Shown: piece after piece, positions 9,956 to 19,786 of the stretch
Layout: each line of letters opens with the position of its first letter
Position numbering within the stretch: position 1 is the first letter of the stretch
Source of the DNA: Aurantiochytrium sp. KH105
Taxonomy: Eukaryota > Sar > Bigyra > Thraustochytrida > Thraustochytriidae
NCBI GenBank assembly: GCA_003116975.1
Contig: BGKB01000009.1
Span: 373,126-437,125 of the forward strand
DNA length: 64,000 bases
Direction: 5' to 3'
The notes under the pieces: generated by a model
What the model was told of the DNA's origin: nothing
Seen by the model: only the letters and a program-made list of their open reading frames with translations
Database searches by the model: none
Made by a program: the position numbers and the translations under genes

Positions 9956-12900
9956 TTAGCGAATGGCGTCCTGGACACGACGAAAGAGCGCGTCCGCGGC
10001 CGTCGCCATCTGCGTTGCACGGCGCTGCGCCGGACTCGAGGCCGGCAAATTCGAAGCGATCTCATGCAAGAGCACCAGCGTCGACGACAAATTGGCCCGC
10101 TGCTTCCCAACCGCCGCGGCGCTCGTCGTATCCACCTCTTCCGTTCCACCACCGCCACGATGCGGAGGAACGACACCGCCCGCCCTGATCCACTTCGACG
10201 TGTCTGCCGAAATCACAGCGAGAAGGTGGCGGTACTGGGGCAAATCCTGCAAAACCTGGAGCACCGACGCCATGCGCTGTCGAGCAACAGAAAGCAAGAC
10301 GAGCGCAAGCGCACCCTGGTCCTGCACACGGTCCGCCGACGCCTTGCCCGCCGCGTCGTCTCCGCGCGCATACAAACGATGCGCAAGCTCAATATGTACC
10401 TTGTCCACAGGCACGCCGAGAGCCCGCGCCAGCTCAAACGCGAATGCAGGCTCGTCCACGTTTGCCTGCACAACGCGCTGCACCAAGCGTGTCCGTCGCG
10501 AGGCTATCTCATCAGCCTCCGGCGTGCATTCGTCCTTTTTGATCTGTAAAGTGAGCGCCTTCTCAAGCGGAATCTTGTTCCCAGCGAAAAGCTGCGCCAA
10601 AAGCTTCAATCTTGATCCCGCGCCCTCCGCCCCGCCCTCCGTCACTCGCACAAGGCCTTTGAGCGCCAAAAGGGCGAGTCGGTCTTCTGCGACGCGCTCC
10701 GGAACAATGCTTGCTTGCGCGTCGCGCAATTCTTCGCGAAAGACCTTGTCGAGCCACGGAAATCCGAGCTCTTCCGCGCCCTCGTCCAGCACAGTTGCGC
10801 CATCCTTGACGTTGCGCTCCTCCTCCTCCTCCTCCTTGTTGACATCATCACTTCCGTCCAATTCGTTCAGAATTGCGAGAGCGGCGTCGCATCGCTTCTC
10901 CGAAACAAGTGCCTCATTGCGCACTAGGGGCAAAATCGCAAGCTCGCGAACGCGAACGACAAGTCCACGTCGCATTGGCACATCTTGAATACCGCGCAAA
11001 GACTCGAGCGCGGCATCCAGATTTGCGCCATTCTCATCGCAATAGAGCAAGGCACGATGACCCTGAATGAGGTCTGACCCGAGCTTGTACTGTGCCGCAA
11101 AGCGATCTTCGATTGCTGAAACGTCACGCTCCTCCACCAGAGCTCGCGCGACGACTTGTGCAAACTTTGCTGTTTTGACTCCAAAATCCATGCACGATAA
11201 ATCGGACCGACGAGCGCAGCAGCAAATGACAAGCACATCCTCCAGCTCACGCGCAGCCTTGGTCAGCTCCGTCTTAGCCGCCTCCTCCGCGGCGCGTGCG
11301 CAAAGCCGTACGAGAATAAGTCCATGACACACTTGTCGCGACTCTTGCGCATATGCAATAATGATTCCAACGTGTGCTTCTGCGCCCTTTAGTAACTCTC
11401 CTAGCAATCGAATCACTGCGCTGGGAGCATTGCTCGCTGTATCGAGCACGCGCTCCAGAGGTAGCTGGAACCACCAGTCCAAAAGTAACTGCAAGTAGAC
11501 CTGCGAGCTACCGTCGAAATGAGCCATTGCGCTGGTTACCTTGGAGAGCAGAAATACATCGACGAGAATTGGCTCAAAGAGGAGCGCTGCTATGCTTTGT
11601 TGCGTTTCAAGGCTCAGCTGGTGTGACGGCGTCAGATCAGGCAATTCTGAGCTCTCACTGGATACTTCGTTCTCGCCCGCGCTCTCATTGATCACTTCGT
11701 CCGTGGCCGAAGTACCGCCACGGTCGCCCCAATTACATTTTCTCTCATCCACTTGCACATTGGCAGGATCTGTCCAGCACAAGTCATCCATGTCGCGGAG
11801 GACCAGTGCGCCAAAAACATGCAATAGTTCACGAATGCATATAGGTCGCAGCGGCGTCCCAGCGTTTGTACCGCCCGCCGTCCACATCGACAGGTCCTCC
11901 GTCGCACACGGGACAAGCGAAGCATCAACATCAAGCTCTCGCAAGTCCATAGCTGTATTCTCCGGGGTGCAGACGGCCAGTGACGCGTGGAGACGCACCA
12001 GACGCACGCGTACCTCCAACTGGCGCAAGAGCCTTTCGCATGCAGCATCTTGCTTCATTTCACCGAGCACAGCTTGGGCATGAGCAATCATGCGCAGGTG
12101 GAACTTGGCTGGGGGGATTAATTCTCCAGTCAAATCAGTGTCCATGGCGAGGAGCAATCGCCAGATCACGTCTGCTTGCTTGGTCTCCCCGAAGATTGCC
12201 TCAGCCTGGCGAAACCGCGCGCTCCCAAGCGCATGGCGAAATTGGTGCGCCATAAAGCCTGCCTGCTGATTCCTGCCCTTGTTCAAATGCGTCATGAGGC
12301 GCTCTAGGCTTGCGCGCGTGGTCAACACCTCTTGTACATTGAGGCCGCACACTCCCTCCTCCTCCGCCTCGTCGTCCTCTTCCCGTGCCATGGTGCCATC
12401 GCGCACTAGAAAACACCGCGCCTGCCGCGACGTCCAGTCCACATGTGTTAATAGGTGCACGGCGCCCACCGCGCATGAAGGCAATCGCATGCTCGACACC
12501 AAGACGCACCCTGGGACGCGCCAAATTTGCACCGTCTCGCGCCATGGCGCAAGAATGACCAAATACTGGCCATTTCGTTCACCGCCGCCCTCGGCCCCGC
12601 AATCCACACTTGGTCCCCCCTCGCGTGCGCTCGCTTCGTTACACGTGTCGTCATCTTGATCGGTCCATGATTCAGAACAAGTGAGCCAGGCCGTTTGCGC
12701 ATCGCGATAACCCTTCCAGATGCGCAACAGGCGAAGTCCGCACGTGTCCAGCAGCACTACGCGACCAAGGGCATCCACCGTGACAGCATAGCGCTGCGAA
12801 GGGTCCTGACCATTCAAATGCCCATTGACAACACGATTCACAGAGTCGAAAATGGCATGGCGACTCGAAAGGGTTGCCGTACCTCGGGCCGAACGTGCAT

Positions 12901-14098
12901 CGGCAGGCGGGCTCTTGAGCGCCTGCGCAGAGGCACCACCATTCTCGCCCGCATCGTCCTCCGCGTCAGCCTCACTTTTCCCTCTATCATCATGCTGCGT
13001 TGCGTCTTGCCCATTTGGAAGACTCGAGACGCTCGCAGCAGTTTCGCTCGCTTCCTTGGTCGGCTCCTTGCTGCCGCCATAACCCCATGAGCGAGCAAGG
13101 GAAAACACATGGCTTCCCAACGACGAAACCACTGACTTGACAAGCGCCGAACCAACGCCTCCAGTCGCCGGGCCCACATCCTCGGTGTCAAACTGGTCCG
13201 TCACATGCACAGCCCAGGCAGGCCGCACACCAACTGCCAAGATGGCTTGTGCCGTGCTCGCCTCGGCGTCATTATTGTCCCATAACATTGCTTCGGGTGT
13301 GTAGTAGGCTGGCTCCCACAGAAAGGGGGCAAAACCATGCACTTCACGCTGGTTCTTGAGCTTATACACCCGCATTGACGCAGGTTCTGTCCAGCTTGCG
13401 CAAGATATGGCCTCGTGTAAGTGGAGACAAACGACTCTTCGATCTTCATACAATATCCACAATGTCCCTCCGTCGTCTTCATTCGCTTCTTCTTCTTCTT
13501 CTTCTTCTTCTTCTTCTTCTTCTTTGTCTTCCCTTTCATCTGTTTCACACGGCTCTGGCGTCGTATGAAATCTAGCAAAAGGAGAACCCGGCGTCCGGGT
13601 CCGGGCAGAGTCTGCGGGGGGAGCCAGAAAAGCGATCTCTTGAACAGGAGCACCGTGCAAGACGAACTCGCGAGACACCACCCGTGTGTCTTCGCTCACA
13701 GGCAGCACGCGAATGAGACCGTTCACATATCCTGCAATGAGGCAGCATGCCTCGCCGCGGCCGGCAAACTGCAGCGCACGGAGCCCCTTCAGGTTCGCCA
13801 CCCTCCAGATCTTGGCCACATTCGCTTCTCCTGTCAGTTCCGCGACATGCACCGACCTGTCATCCACAGAGTACGCTAGCCACGACGCGCCCCGGTCTCC
13901 TGCGGCGGGCGTCGCCGTCAGCCTGCTCACCGCGCCGCTCTGCAGCAGGCCTCGCGCGTGGCGCCCCGCGGCAAGGACCTCGCGGTTCGCGCCCGGAGTC
14001 GCGCCATGGTCCGCCGCCGCCGCCGGTTCTCCCGCGCCGCGCGGCTGCTCGCGCTCTGCAGGCCGTCGGGCGGCCACTGCCCAGCTCCTGCCGAGCAT
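9956..14098 (-). CDS. RAB3GAP2: Rab3 GTPase-activating protein regulatory (non-catalytic) subunit
   Basis: 1380 aa from ATG 14098 in one exon, matching the size of animal RAB3GAP2 (about 1390 aa). Family signatures of the N-terminal domain are clear: DDGGTLWILYEDRRVVCL near residue 205, then AIFDSVNRVV, ALGRVVLLD, RIWKGYRDAQTAWL and LVILAPWRETVQIWRV, in the order seen in the Rab3GAP2 N-terminal beta-propeller. The C-terminal half is helical and weakly conserved, as in the family. With the catalytic subunit RAB3GAP1 it acts on Rab3 and on Rab18 (as exchange factor) in vesicle traffic and ER organisation; the partner is not in this window. A Glu run of about 12 (near residues 190-205) sits inside the domain, coded by the TTC repeat at 13494-13532. 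It is head-to-head with the ankyrin gene, 533 bp apart. Confidence 0.88.
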   Translation of the reverse strand: MLGRSWAVAARRPAEREQPRGAGEPAAAADHGATPGANREVLAAGRHARGLLQSGAVSRLTATPAAGDRGASWLAYSVDDRSVHVAELTGEANVAKIWRVANLKGLRALQFAGRGEACCLIAGYVNGLIRVLPVSEDTRVVSREFVLHGAPVQEIAFLAPPADSARTRTPGSPFARFHTTPEPCETDEREDKEEEEEEEEEEEEANEDDGGTLWILYEDRRVVCLHLHEAISCASWTEPASMRVYKLKNQREVHGFAPFLWEPAYYTPEAMLWDNNDAEASTAQAILAVGVRPAWAVHVTDQFDTEDVGPATGGVGSALVKSVVSSLGSHVFSLARSWGYGGSKEPTKEASETAASVSSLPNGQDATQHDDRGKSEADAEDDAGENGGASAQALKSPPADARSARGTATLSSRHAIFDSVNRVVNGHLNGQDPSQRYAVTVDALGRVVLLDTCGLRLLRIWKGYRDAQTAWLTCSESWTDQDDDTCNEASAREGGPSVDCGAEGGGERNGQYLVILAPWRETVQIWRVPGCVLVSSMRLPSCAVGAVHLLTHVDWTSRQARCFLVRDGTMAREEDDEAEEEGVCGLNVQEVLTTRASLERLMTHLNKGRNQQAGFMAHQFRHALGSARFRQAEAIFGETKQADVIWRLLLAMDTDLTGELIPPAKFHLRMIAHAQAVLGEMKQDAACERLLRQLEVRVRLVRLHASLAVCTPENTAMDLRELDVDASLVPCATEDLSMWTAGGTNAGTPLRPICIRELLHVFGALVLRDMDDLCWTDPANVQVDERKCNWGDRGGTSATDEVINESAGENEVSSESSELPDLTPSHQLSLETQQSIAALLFEPILVDVFLLSKVTSAMAHFDGSSQVYLQLLLDWWFQLPLERVLDTASNAPSAVIRLLGELLKGAEAHVGIIIAYAQESRQVCHGLILVRLCARAAEEAAKTELTKAARELEDVLVICCCARRSDLSCMDFGVKTAKFAQVVARALVEERDVSAIEDRFAAQYKLGSDLIQGHRALLYCDENGANLDAALESLRGIQDVPMRRGLVVRVRELAILPLVRNEALVSEKRCDAALAILNELDGSDDVNKEEEEEERNVKDGATVLDEGAEELGFPWLDKVFREELRDAQASIVPERVAEDRLALLALKGLVRVTEGGAEGAGSRLKLLAQLFAGNKIPLEKALTLQIKKDECTPEADEIASRRTRLVQRVVQANVDEPAFAFELARALGVPVDKVHIELAHRLYARGDDAAGKASADRVQDQGALALVLLSVARQRMASVLQVLQDLPQYRHLLAVISADTSKWIRAGGVVPPHRGGGGTEEVDTTSAAAVGKQRANLSSTLVLLHEIASNLPASSPAQRRATQMATAADALFRRVQDAIR

Positions 14099-14631
14099 GC
14101 GGCGCCCGCGGCTCTCTCCCGCGGCGTCCTCCGCGCGGGTCCCGCGGTCCTCGCGCTCTTTCTCCTCGCGGATTGGCTTTGCTGCTTTCTATCCTTCTAC
14201 CTCTCCGCCTTGGGCCTCGCCTCGCCTCGCAAGTGGGCTATCCGCGGCGCCGCAAGTGCGCTATGCGGCCCCGCAAGTCGCGCCCGGCGCCGCGGCAAGT
14301 GCGCCAGACGGGGTCGTTCCCCGCCGCGGCCGGCACGAACGTGCCACTTGCGGCGGCGGCGGCACAAACGTGGGGCCGGGCGGGGGGGCGGAGCGCCTGC
14401 CTGTCTGCCTGTCTGTCTGTCTGCACAGCGCGGCGGCGCGGCAGTCCGCGACGCCGACGCGAGCGCGAGCCCGAGGCGCGGCGCGGCGGCGGAGACGCGG
14501 CAGCGCGGCCCTGCGCCGGCGCGGCGCGAGGCGCGGCGCGACCTGGCGGCCCCGGCCCCGCGGCGCGGGCCAGCGCGGGAGCCGCGCGCGAGGACACGCG
14601 GCGGCGCCGCGTCGACGCCGAGGCGGCGACC
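14099..14631. promoter_or_regulatory. Shared divergent promoter region of RAB3GAP2 and the ankyrin gene
   Basis: 533 bp between two divergent ATGs, very GC-rich, with CTGT repeats at 14398-14421. The ankyrin frame is open across the whole region but contains no ATG that fits a domain, so it is read as leader. No TATA box is obvious. Confidence 0.5.
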
Positions 14632-16245
14632 ATGTTCGGGTACTTTGAGGACAAGGTGAGCGAGCTGTACAAGGTGCTCGCGCCGGAGCCCACCGAGGAG
14701 GAGAGGTTCCTGGAGGCCATCGCTCGCGGCGACCTCCACAGGGTGCAGGACTACGTGGAGCGCCGCGGCTTTGACGTGAGCTGGCGCAACAAAAATGGCA
14801 ACACGGCCCTGCACGTGGCATGCTTCAACGGCCAAGCACACATCGTCGACTATCTCATCCAATGCGGAGCTGACGTGCGAGCACGCGGCCAGGGAAACAA
14901 CTCGTGCTTGCATTTCGCCGCCGCAAAAGGCCACACCGAGCTCGTCAAGCAATTTCTCGGCATGGGAATTAGTATCCTTGACAAGAATGACAAGGGTAAG
15001 AACGGCTACGATGTTGCTCAAGGATTTGGTCTTCGCCAATACCTCATGCCCATCATGTTTGAAGAGGAGCAGCGCACGGGCACTGCGCCGCAAATTGTCG
15101 GCGCCACGATTGACCCGGCGGCACAGCAGGCACGTCTGGCGAATCTTGCCCCTCCCCCGAAGATGGGCGAGGCATACGGTGGACCTCCCGACCAGCAGAG
15201 CCAGCAATACTCGTCGTCTGGAAACGAAGCCGATGCTCAAATGCAAGCGCTACTCACGCCGCACAATGCTCAGCAGCAGCAACAGCAGCAGCAACAAAAT
15301 CAGCAGCAGCAGCAGCAACAACAACAACAACCTCCGTCTCCCTCGATGCGAAGCACGAACAGCGCGACACCCCCACTGCCTTCCAACTCTACTCCCTTTA
15401 ATCCTAGTGCGATGCATCAACAGCAACAGCAACAGCACCAACAGCACCAGCACCAGCACCAGCAACATGCGCCGCAGCCGCCGCAGCAGCACCAGCAGCA
15501 CCAGCAGCACCAGCCGCAGCAACCGCCGCAGCACCAGCCGCAGCAACCGCCGCAGCAGCATGGCTCGGCGCCGCCCACGACAGTTCACTCAGCGTACACG
15601 GATCCAAACCGTCGCGGTGACGGCTCCCGCCCCTTTATGCTGCACGACGATGGCTTTGTGACAACTGTGGGAAATCCTGCGCTTGCTGCCAAGTACGGCA
15701 ACAAATCGAACTACACGGACGTGGGCTACGACTCGAAATCTTCCGCATCGGGCGGCCCTATTGCGCCACCAACGTACAATCCTGGTCTTGCTAAAAAGTC
15801 CCCCTTTGCTCAGGGACGTTATGTCTCGTACAGCGCAGGTGCTGCACCCATGCCATACGCGCCTCAACCTATGACTAATGCGTCTGGGCCTGGCGCTGCG
15901 CCGCACCCATCGATGGCCCCACCGAATTCTTTCTCTGGTACAAACGTTCAGGTGTTTTCTCCGGCACAAGCAAGGCAACCGCAAGCGGCACAGTCGATTC
16001 GCCAGCCTTCGCCGCCTTCACCAGCGGCAAATCCGACACCATTTCGACCTGCGGCACAGCAACCTATGCAACAGTCTCCTGCTCAATATCAGCAGCAACA
16101 CCCACCGCAATATTCGCAACCGCAAGCCATGCAGCAGCAGCAGCAGCAGCAGCAGCAGCACGTGCCGACGCTCGAGACCTCGGGCAATGGAGCTGGTCAT
16201 GTGACGTCTCCACTGTCCCCGAGTGAGGAAGGGTCTTTCAACTAA
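14632..16245 (+). CDS. Ankyrin-repeat protein with long Gln/His/Pro-rich tail
   Basis: 537 aa from ATG 14632 (context CGACCATGTTC). Residues about 20-125 hold three ankyrin repeats: EEERFLEAIARGDLHRVQDY, then KNGNTALHVACFNGQAHIV, then GNNSCLHFAAAKGHTELVKQ. Residues about 205-330 are Gln runs mixed with His and Pro. The C-terminal 200 residues are Pro/Ser/Gln-rich with YGNKSNYTDVGYD and a final Gln run (about 503-511), and probably disordered. Ankyrin repeats mediate protein binding; the partner and role are not evident. The long polyQ tail suggests a scaffold or a transcription or RNA-granule factor, but that is inference. It has no membrane segment. It is followed after 299 bp by the sulfotransferase gene on the same strand. 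Confidence 0.85.
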   Translation: MFGYFEDKVSELYKVLAPEPTEEERFLEAIARGDLHRVQDYVERRGFDVSWRNKNGNTALHVACFNGQAHIVDYLIQCGADVRARGQGNNSCLHFAAAKGHTELVKQFLGMGISILDKNDKGKNGYDVAQGFGLRQYLMPIMFEEEQRTGTAPQIVGATIDPAAQQARLANLAPPPKMGEAYGGPPDQQSQQYSSSGNEADAQMQALLTPHNAQQQQQQQQQNQQQQQQQQQQPPSPSMRSTNSATPPLPSNSTPFNPSAMHQQQQQQHQQHQHQHQQHAPQPPQQHQQHQQHQPQQPPQHQPQQPPQQHGSAPPTTVHSAYTDPNRRGDGSRPFMLHDDGFVTTVGNPALAAKYGNKSNYTDVGYDSKSSASGGPIAPPTYNPGLAKKSPFAQGRYVSYSAGAAPMPYAPQPMTNASGPGAAPHPSMAPPNSFSGTNVQVFSPAQARQPQAAQSIRQPSPPSPAANPTPFRPAAQQPMQQSPAQYQQQHPPQYSQPQAMQQQQQQQQQHVPTLETSGNGAGHVTSPLSPSEEGSFN

Positions 16246-16544
16246 TTGAGCTGCGTTTCTTCTTGTGTTTCCTTCTTCTTTTTGCTTGGTGACCTTGACT
16301 CCCGCAATGTTATTGCAACTTTGTGCTTTTCACGCACACCCCAGCTATAAGAACACCTACTGCACTTGTTTGTTTCGCAAACAAATCAAAAAGCGACTTG
16401 GACGTCACAGCTGGCGCGTCGGCGCATCCTTGGCCTCCTGCACTGCTGCGCTTCCCGCGACGTGACCTTGACGCGGGAGCGCAAGTGAACGCGTGTGTCT
16501 CCAGCGCAAGATTCTCTCAACAAACGAACGAGGCAGAGTTCGCC

Positions 16545-18038
16545 ATGGCGCAGCAGAGCTCGTCGTCATCACCTACCGTGGGCAGGGACGATGAGGGCAA
16601 GAGCCACAACAAGGTAGCCACGTCGCAAGACACCGCGTCTTGGGCGCAAAAAAAGGCGTCGCCACCAGCGCTTCCAGCCGCTGGCCCGCCAACTGCCGTG
16701 ACGGCAGCTGCAGTTGCCGGAGTTGTAGGCGTTGTAGGTTTTGCTCCCTTGTGGGGTACGCTAGCCACGGCAGTGGCCTTGTACAGCGCGCTGTGCGCGT
16801 TTGGAAATCAGGCGTATGAAAGAGCGCCAGAAGAGCGCCCGGAGGCAACGCATCATTTCACTTTTCAAGCGCAGTACTCGACGCAATACAATATCATGCA
16901 AGGTATCTCCTTTGGCGAGTGGACCGAGGTCTTGTACACGCGCTGGCGACACATCGACTGGCGTCTCTATGGCGTTCGCGTGCTCATTTTGACGCTCATG
17001 TCAGCTTTCAACTCCATATTGGCCTCCATAGAGTACGTGCTCTATGGAAAGGAAGTGGCGGCCACCAAAATTGACGAGTGTCCCGTCTTTGTGCTCGGGC
17101 ACCCGCGGACAGGAACAACGCATCTCTTTAACGTTTTGGCGCAAGACAAAGACCAATTCATCTATCCCAACACTTTCCAATGTGGGTTTCCACATGGCAT
17201 GCGACTTCTCGGGGATAAGACTTATCTCTTTGCCAACGCGCTCGGCGAAACGCGACCCATGGACAATGTCAAGATTAGCTTTGACGTGCCACAAGAAGAC
17301 GAGCTTGCCCTCAACCTCTTTACAGCCGGCAAGTCGCCATACATGCCGCTTGCCTTTATGAACAGGGAGCCTGAATTTCGCGATTACTTTACGTTCGATA
17401 ACGTTCCGGAGGCCAAGACCCGCTGGATTGCAGCACTCTATGAGTTCCTGCGTCGCGTTACCGCCGACTATGTCGCAAGGGGCGCCAAGACGCGGCGCAT
17501 GGTGATGAAAAGTCCGTGCCATGTTGCACGTGCAAGACTCTTGTACCAGCTCTTCCCTAAAGCGCAATTCGTTTACATTCACAGGAATCCGTACACGGTA
17601 TGGAAGAGTGCAGCCAATATGGCTGACAAAACCTATTGGCACACCTACCTCGCGCGACCTACGGACGAGCACATTACAGAGTTCATTCTCCGCCAATACG
17701 AGATACTCTTTGACGAATATCGGGCTGCTCGCGCCGAGATCCCTCCGGAGCAGTTCATGATTATCTCGTTTGATCAGCTCGACGCCGACGGTCTTGGAAC
17801 ACTTGAGCGAATATATAAGCACTTTGGCTGGAACACCTGGGACACCGCCAAACCTCGTATTGCCGAATATCTGGCCTCTCTCGGAACCTTCAAAAAGAAC
17901 TCCTTTGTGCCCATTCCACAACCTATGCGTGATTACGTGCTCAAAAGATGGGGGCCGTCTTTCGAGGAGTTCGGATATAGCAAGAACGATGAAAAGGATC
18001 AAAAAGCCTCGCGGCCGCAAGGTCGTTCTGAGCAATGA
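16545..18038 (+). CDS. Membrane-anchored sulfotransferase family protein
   Basis: 497 aa from ATG 16545 (CGCCATGGCG); the frame continues upstream but has no ATG. A Ser-rich N-terminus is followed by a hydrophobic segment (about residues 55-90, including AAAVAGVVGVVGFAPLWG), which suggests a type II Golgi-type membrane anchor. The catalytic domain shows the PAPS-binding loop VLGHPRTGTTHLFNVLA (near 180) and the 3'-phosphate-binding segment VYIHRNPYTVWKS (near 350), preceded by VMKSPCHVARARLL. These match the Sulfotransfer_3 group, which moves sulfate from PAPS to a hydroxyl or amine on a sugar, lipid or protein. The substrate cannot be read from the sequence. Thraustochytrids make sulfated polysaccharides, so a carbohydrate acceptor is plausible. 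Confidence 0.85.
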   Translation: MAQQSSSSSPTVGRDDEGKSHNKVATSQDTASWAQKKASPPALPAAGPPTAVTAAAVAGVVGVVGFAPLWGTLATAVALYSALCAFGNQAYERAPEERPEATHHFTFQAQYSTQYNIMQGISFGEWTEVLYTRWRHIDWRLYGVRVLILTLMSAFNSILASIEYVLYGKEVAATKIDECPVFVLGHPRTGTTHLFNVLAQDKDQFIYPNTFQCGFPHGMRLLGDKTYLFANALGETRPMDNVKISFDVPQEDELALNLFTAGKSPYMPLAFMNREPEFRDYFTFDNVPEAKTRWIAALYEFLRRVTADYVARGAKTRRMVMKSPCHVARARLLYQLFPKAQFVYIHRNPYTVWKSAANMADKTYWHTYLARPTDEHITEFILRQYEILFDEYRAARAEIPPEQFMIISFDQLDADGLGTLERIYKHFGWNTWDTAKPRIAEYLASLGTFKKNSFVPIPQPMRDYVLKRWGPSFEEFGYSKNDEKDQKASRPQGRSEQ

Positions 18039-18099
18039 CTGGGTCCATGACTGACTGTTCAAAGTATATTTCTCTTCGTTCCATGCCGTCGCTGATTCC

Positions 18100-18135
18100 T
18101 GGTTTTTGTTTGTTTGTTTGTTTATTTGTTTGCCA
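18100..18135. repeat. TTTG tetranucleotide run
   Basis: Short TTTG array in the 3' flank shared by the convergent sulfotransferase and AAA genes, which end 152 bp apart. Confidence 0.8.
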
Positions 18136-18190
18136 GATCCCATCTTGTCTTTTCGAACAAGAAACAAACCAAACGACACATTTGTTGTTT

Positions 18191-19666
18191 TCACGCGACA
18201 GCCACCGAAGCTGACGCGAGCACCACACGAAAATCTTGCGCAGTTATCTGCTTCTCATTCCGCCTCAGTGCTTCCAGCGCAGCGCGGTCGCACAAGGAAA
18301 CGAGCTCGGCTCCACTCCAGCCTTCCGTCGCGCCAACGAGGACTTCAACGTCCACGTCAGGACCCCACGACCGCATCGTCGCCTGCCGACGCCGCAAAAT
18401 CGTCTCACGCCCGGCCTTGTCGGGCAAAGGGACGTGAAGCCTTCGATCAAAGCGACCAGGTCTCAGAAGCGCCGGGTCAATCGCCTCGGGAACGTTTGTG
18501 GACGCCATAATGACCAAGCCGGGGATGTGCATATCAGTCTCTTGGAGAAACTGAGCAATCATCTTTCGACCAAGCTCCCCTGAAGATGCCCGTGACCCAA
18601 ACATGGCCTGGAACTCATCAAAAAAGAGGACACAGGGCGCTGCACGCCGCGCCATTGCAAAAATGGCTGCAATCATTCGCTCGCTCTCGCCAACGTGACC
18701 TCGCACGACATCGCTAATCGACACCGACAATAGACTTGCATTCGTCTCCTTTGCTACAGCGCTTGCAAGCAAGGTTTTGCCCGTGCCTGGCGGACCGTAG
18801 AGCAGCACGCCCCCCGGCGGGGCCACGCCGAGTGAAGAAAAGGTCTCGCGGTACACCGTTGGCCAAACAATCATTTCCTGAAGTGCCTGCTTCGTGGCTT
18901 CAAGGCCGCCAATATCGTCCCAGCTTGTTGACACGCGATCCGCGGACACTACCGTAAACGGTGCATCTGCGCCGGCATCAGCACGAAAGAGACCAGGTAC
19001 ATATGCATCCACAGATGCGGCAAGATCTTCGAGGTGTTCGACGCCATGACAAAGATCCACAATGTCTCCGGCAACCCAACCGTGGCACCTAGCATTCACG
19101 TCGCGGATCATCGAGTCGACATTGTCTTTGTCCGGCTCGGGCTCTGACAGCGGAGGATACTGCGCCAGTGCGCCTCGCCATATGACGAGGCGCTCCTCGG
19201 GTGAAGGCACGGGAATCTCAATTCTCTCTGGAGCAGCTTTGCAGACAAGAGCGTGCAAGTCATCTGAACGCGGTGCGATCAGCACGATGACGCGTCCTGC
19301 AGCGTCCCGAAGTGCCTGCACCAAGGTGAGCACGAGCCGCGCGTCAGCCTTGGGCGAGAACCATAGGTCTGCGTCATCCACGACCACGGCGCGACCTTCG
19401 CCGCCAAGGGCCTCGTCGAGAGCGTCACGGAGTGCGTGGTCCTCCTCAAATGCGCCTGCGCCGCCGCTGGCCTGGGCTGCCCGCTCCCTCGCGCCTGCGA
19501 GGTCCACGTGCACAGGGTCGCCGCGCAGAGTCGCGTTCGCCTGTGCGGCCTCGAGCGCCGCTCGCACTACATAGGTCTTGCCGACGCCGCGAGGACCGGT
19601 CACGAGCAGAGCGCCGCCGCCAGACGCGGACGTTCGCGCCACGCGTGCCGCCACCGTCGCCTCCAT
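18191..19666 (-). CDS. Tandem AAA+ ATPase, CDC48/SPATA5-like
   Basis: 491 aa from ATG 19666, the first ATG of a frame that stays open upstream to beyond 19930. The upstream stretch (for example CKRTQTPFDARLAARTRM) looks partly protein-like, so an upstream exon or another start is possible. Two AAA modules are present. D1 has P-loop GPRGVGKT (about 24-31) and a weak Walker B (VVVDDADLWF). D2 (about 245-470) begins WDDIGGLEATKQAL, with GPPGTGKT (near 290), VLFFDEFQAMFGSR as Walker B, and TNVPEAIDPALLRPGRFDRR with both arginine fingers. D2 is the more canonical module. Walker B reads DEFQ rather than the usual DEID. This layout fits type II AAA unfoldases (CDC48, SPATA5/AFG2, PEX1/6), but there is no recognisable N-domain, so the substrate is unknown. 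Divergent from the next gene, ATGs 120 bp apart. Confidence 0.82.
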   Translation of the reverse strand: MEATVAARVARTSASGGGALLVTGPRGVGKTYVVRAALEAAQANATLRGDPVHVDLAGARERAAQASGGAGAFEEDHALRDALDEALGGEGRAVVVDDADLWFSPKADARLVLTLVQALRDAAGRVIVLIAPRSDDLHALVCKAAPERIEIPVPSPEERLVIWRGALAQYPPLSEPEPDKDNVDSMIRDVNARCHGWVAGDIVDLCHGVEHLEDLAASVDAYVPGLFRADAGADAPFTVVSADRVSTSWDDIGGLEATKQALQEMIVWPTVYRETFSSLGVAPPGGVLLYGPPGTGKTLLASAVAKETNASLLSVSISDVVRGHVGESERMIAAIFAMARRAAPCVLFFDEFQAMFGSRASSGELGRKMIAQFLQETDMHIPGLVIMASTNVPEAIDPALLRPGRFDRRLHVPLPDKAGRETILRRRQATMRSWGPDVDVEVLVGATEGWSGAELVSLCDRAALEALRRNEKQITAQDFRVVLASASVAVA

Positions 19667-19786
19667 CCGCGTGCGAGCTGCGAGCCGCGCGTCGAACGGA
19701 GTTTGGGTGCGCTTGCAGCCAGCGGCGCCAGAGTCCCAAACTCCTTGCGGAGGACCTCCACCACCACCACCGTTTGGCGAGCGACC

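Noticed and set aside
13747-14631. 295-codon upstream extension of the ankyrin protein
   Set aside because: Overlaps the RAB3GAP2 5' end on the other strand, is Arg/Ala-rich, and the ATG at 14632 starts exactly at conserved ankyrin-protein sequence.
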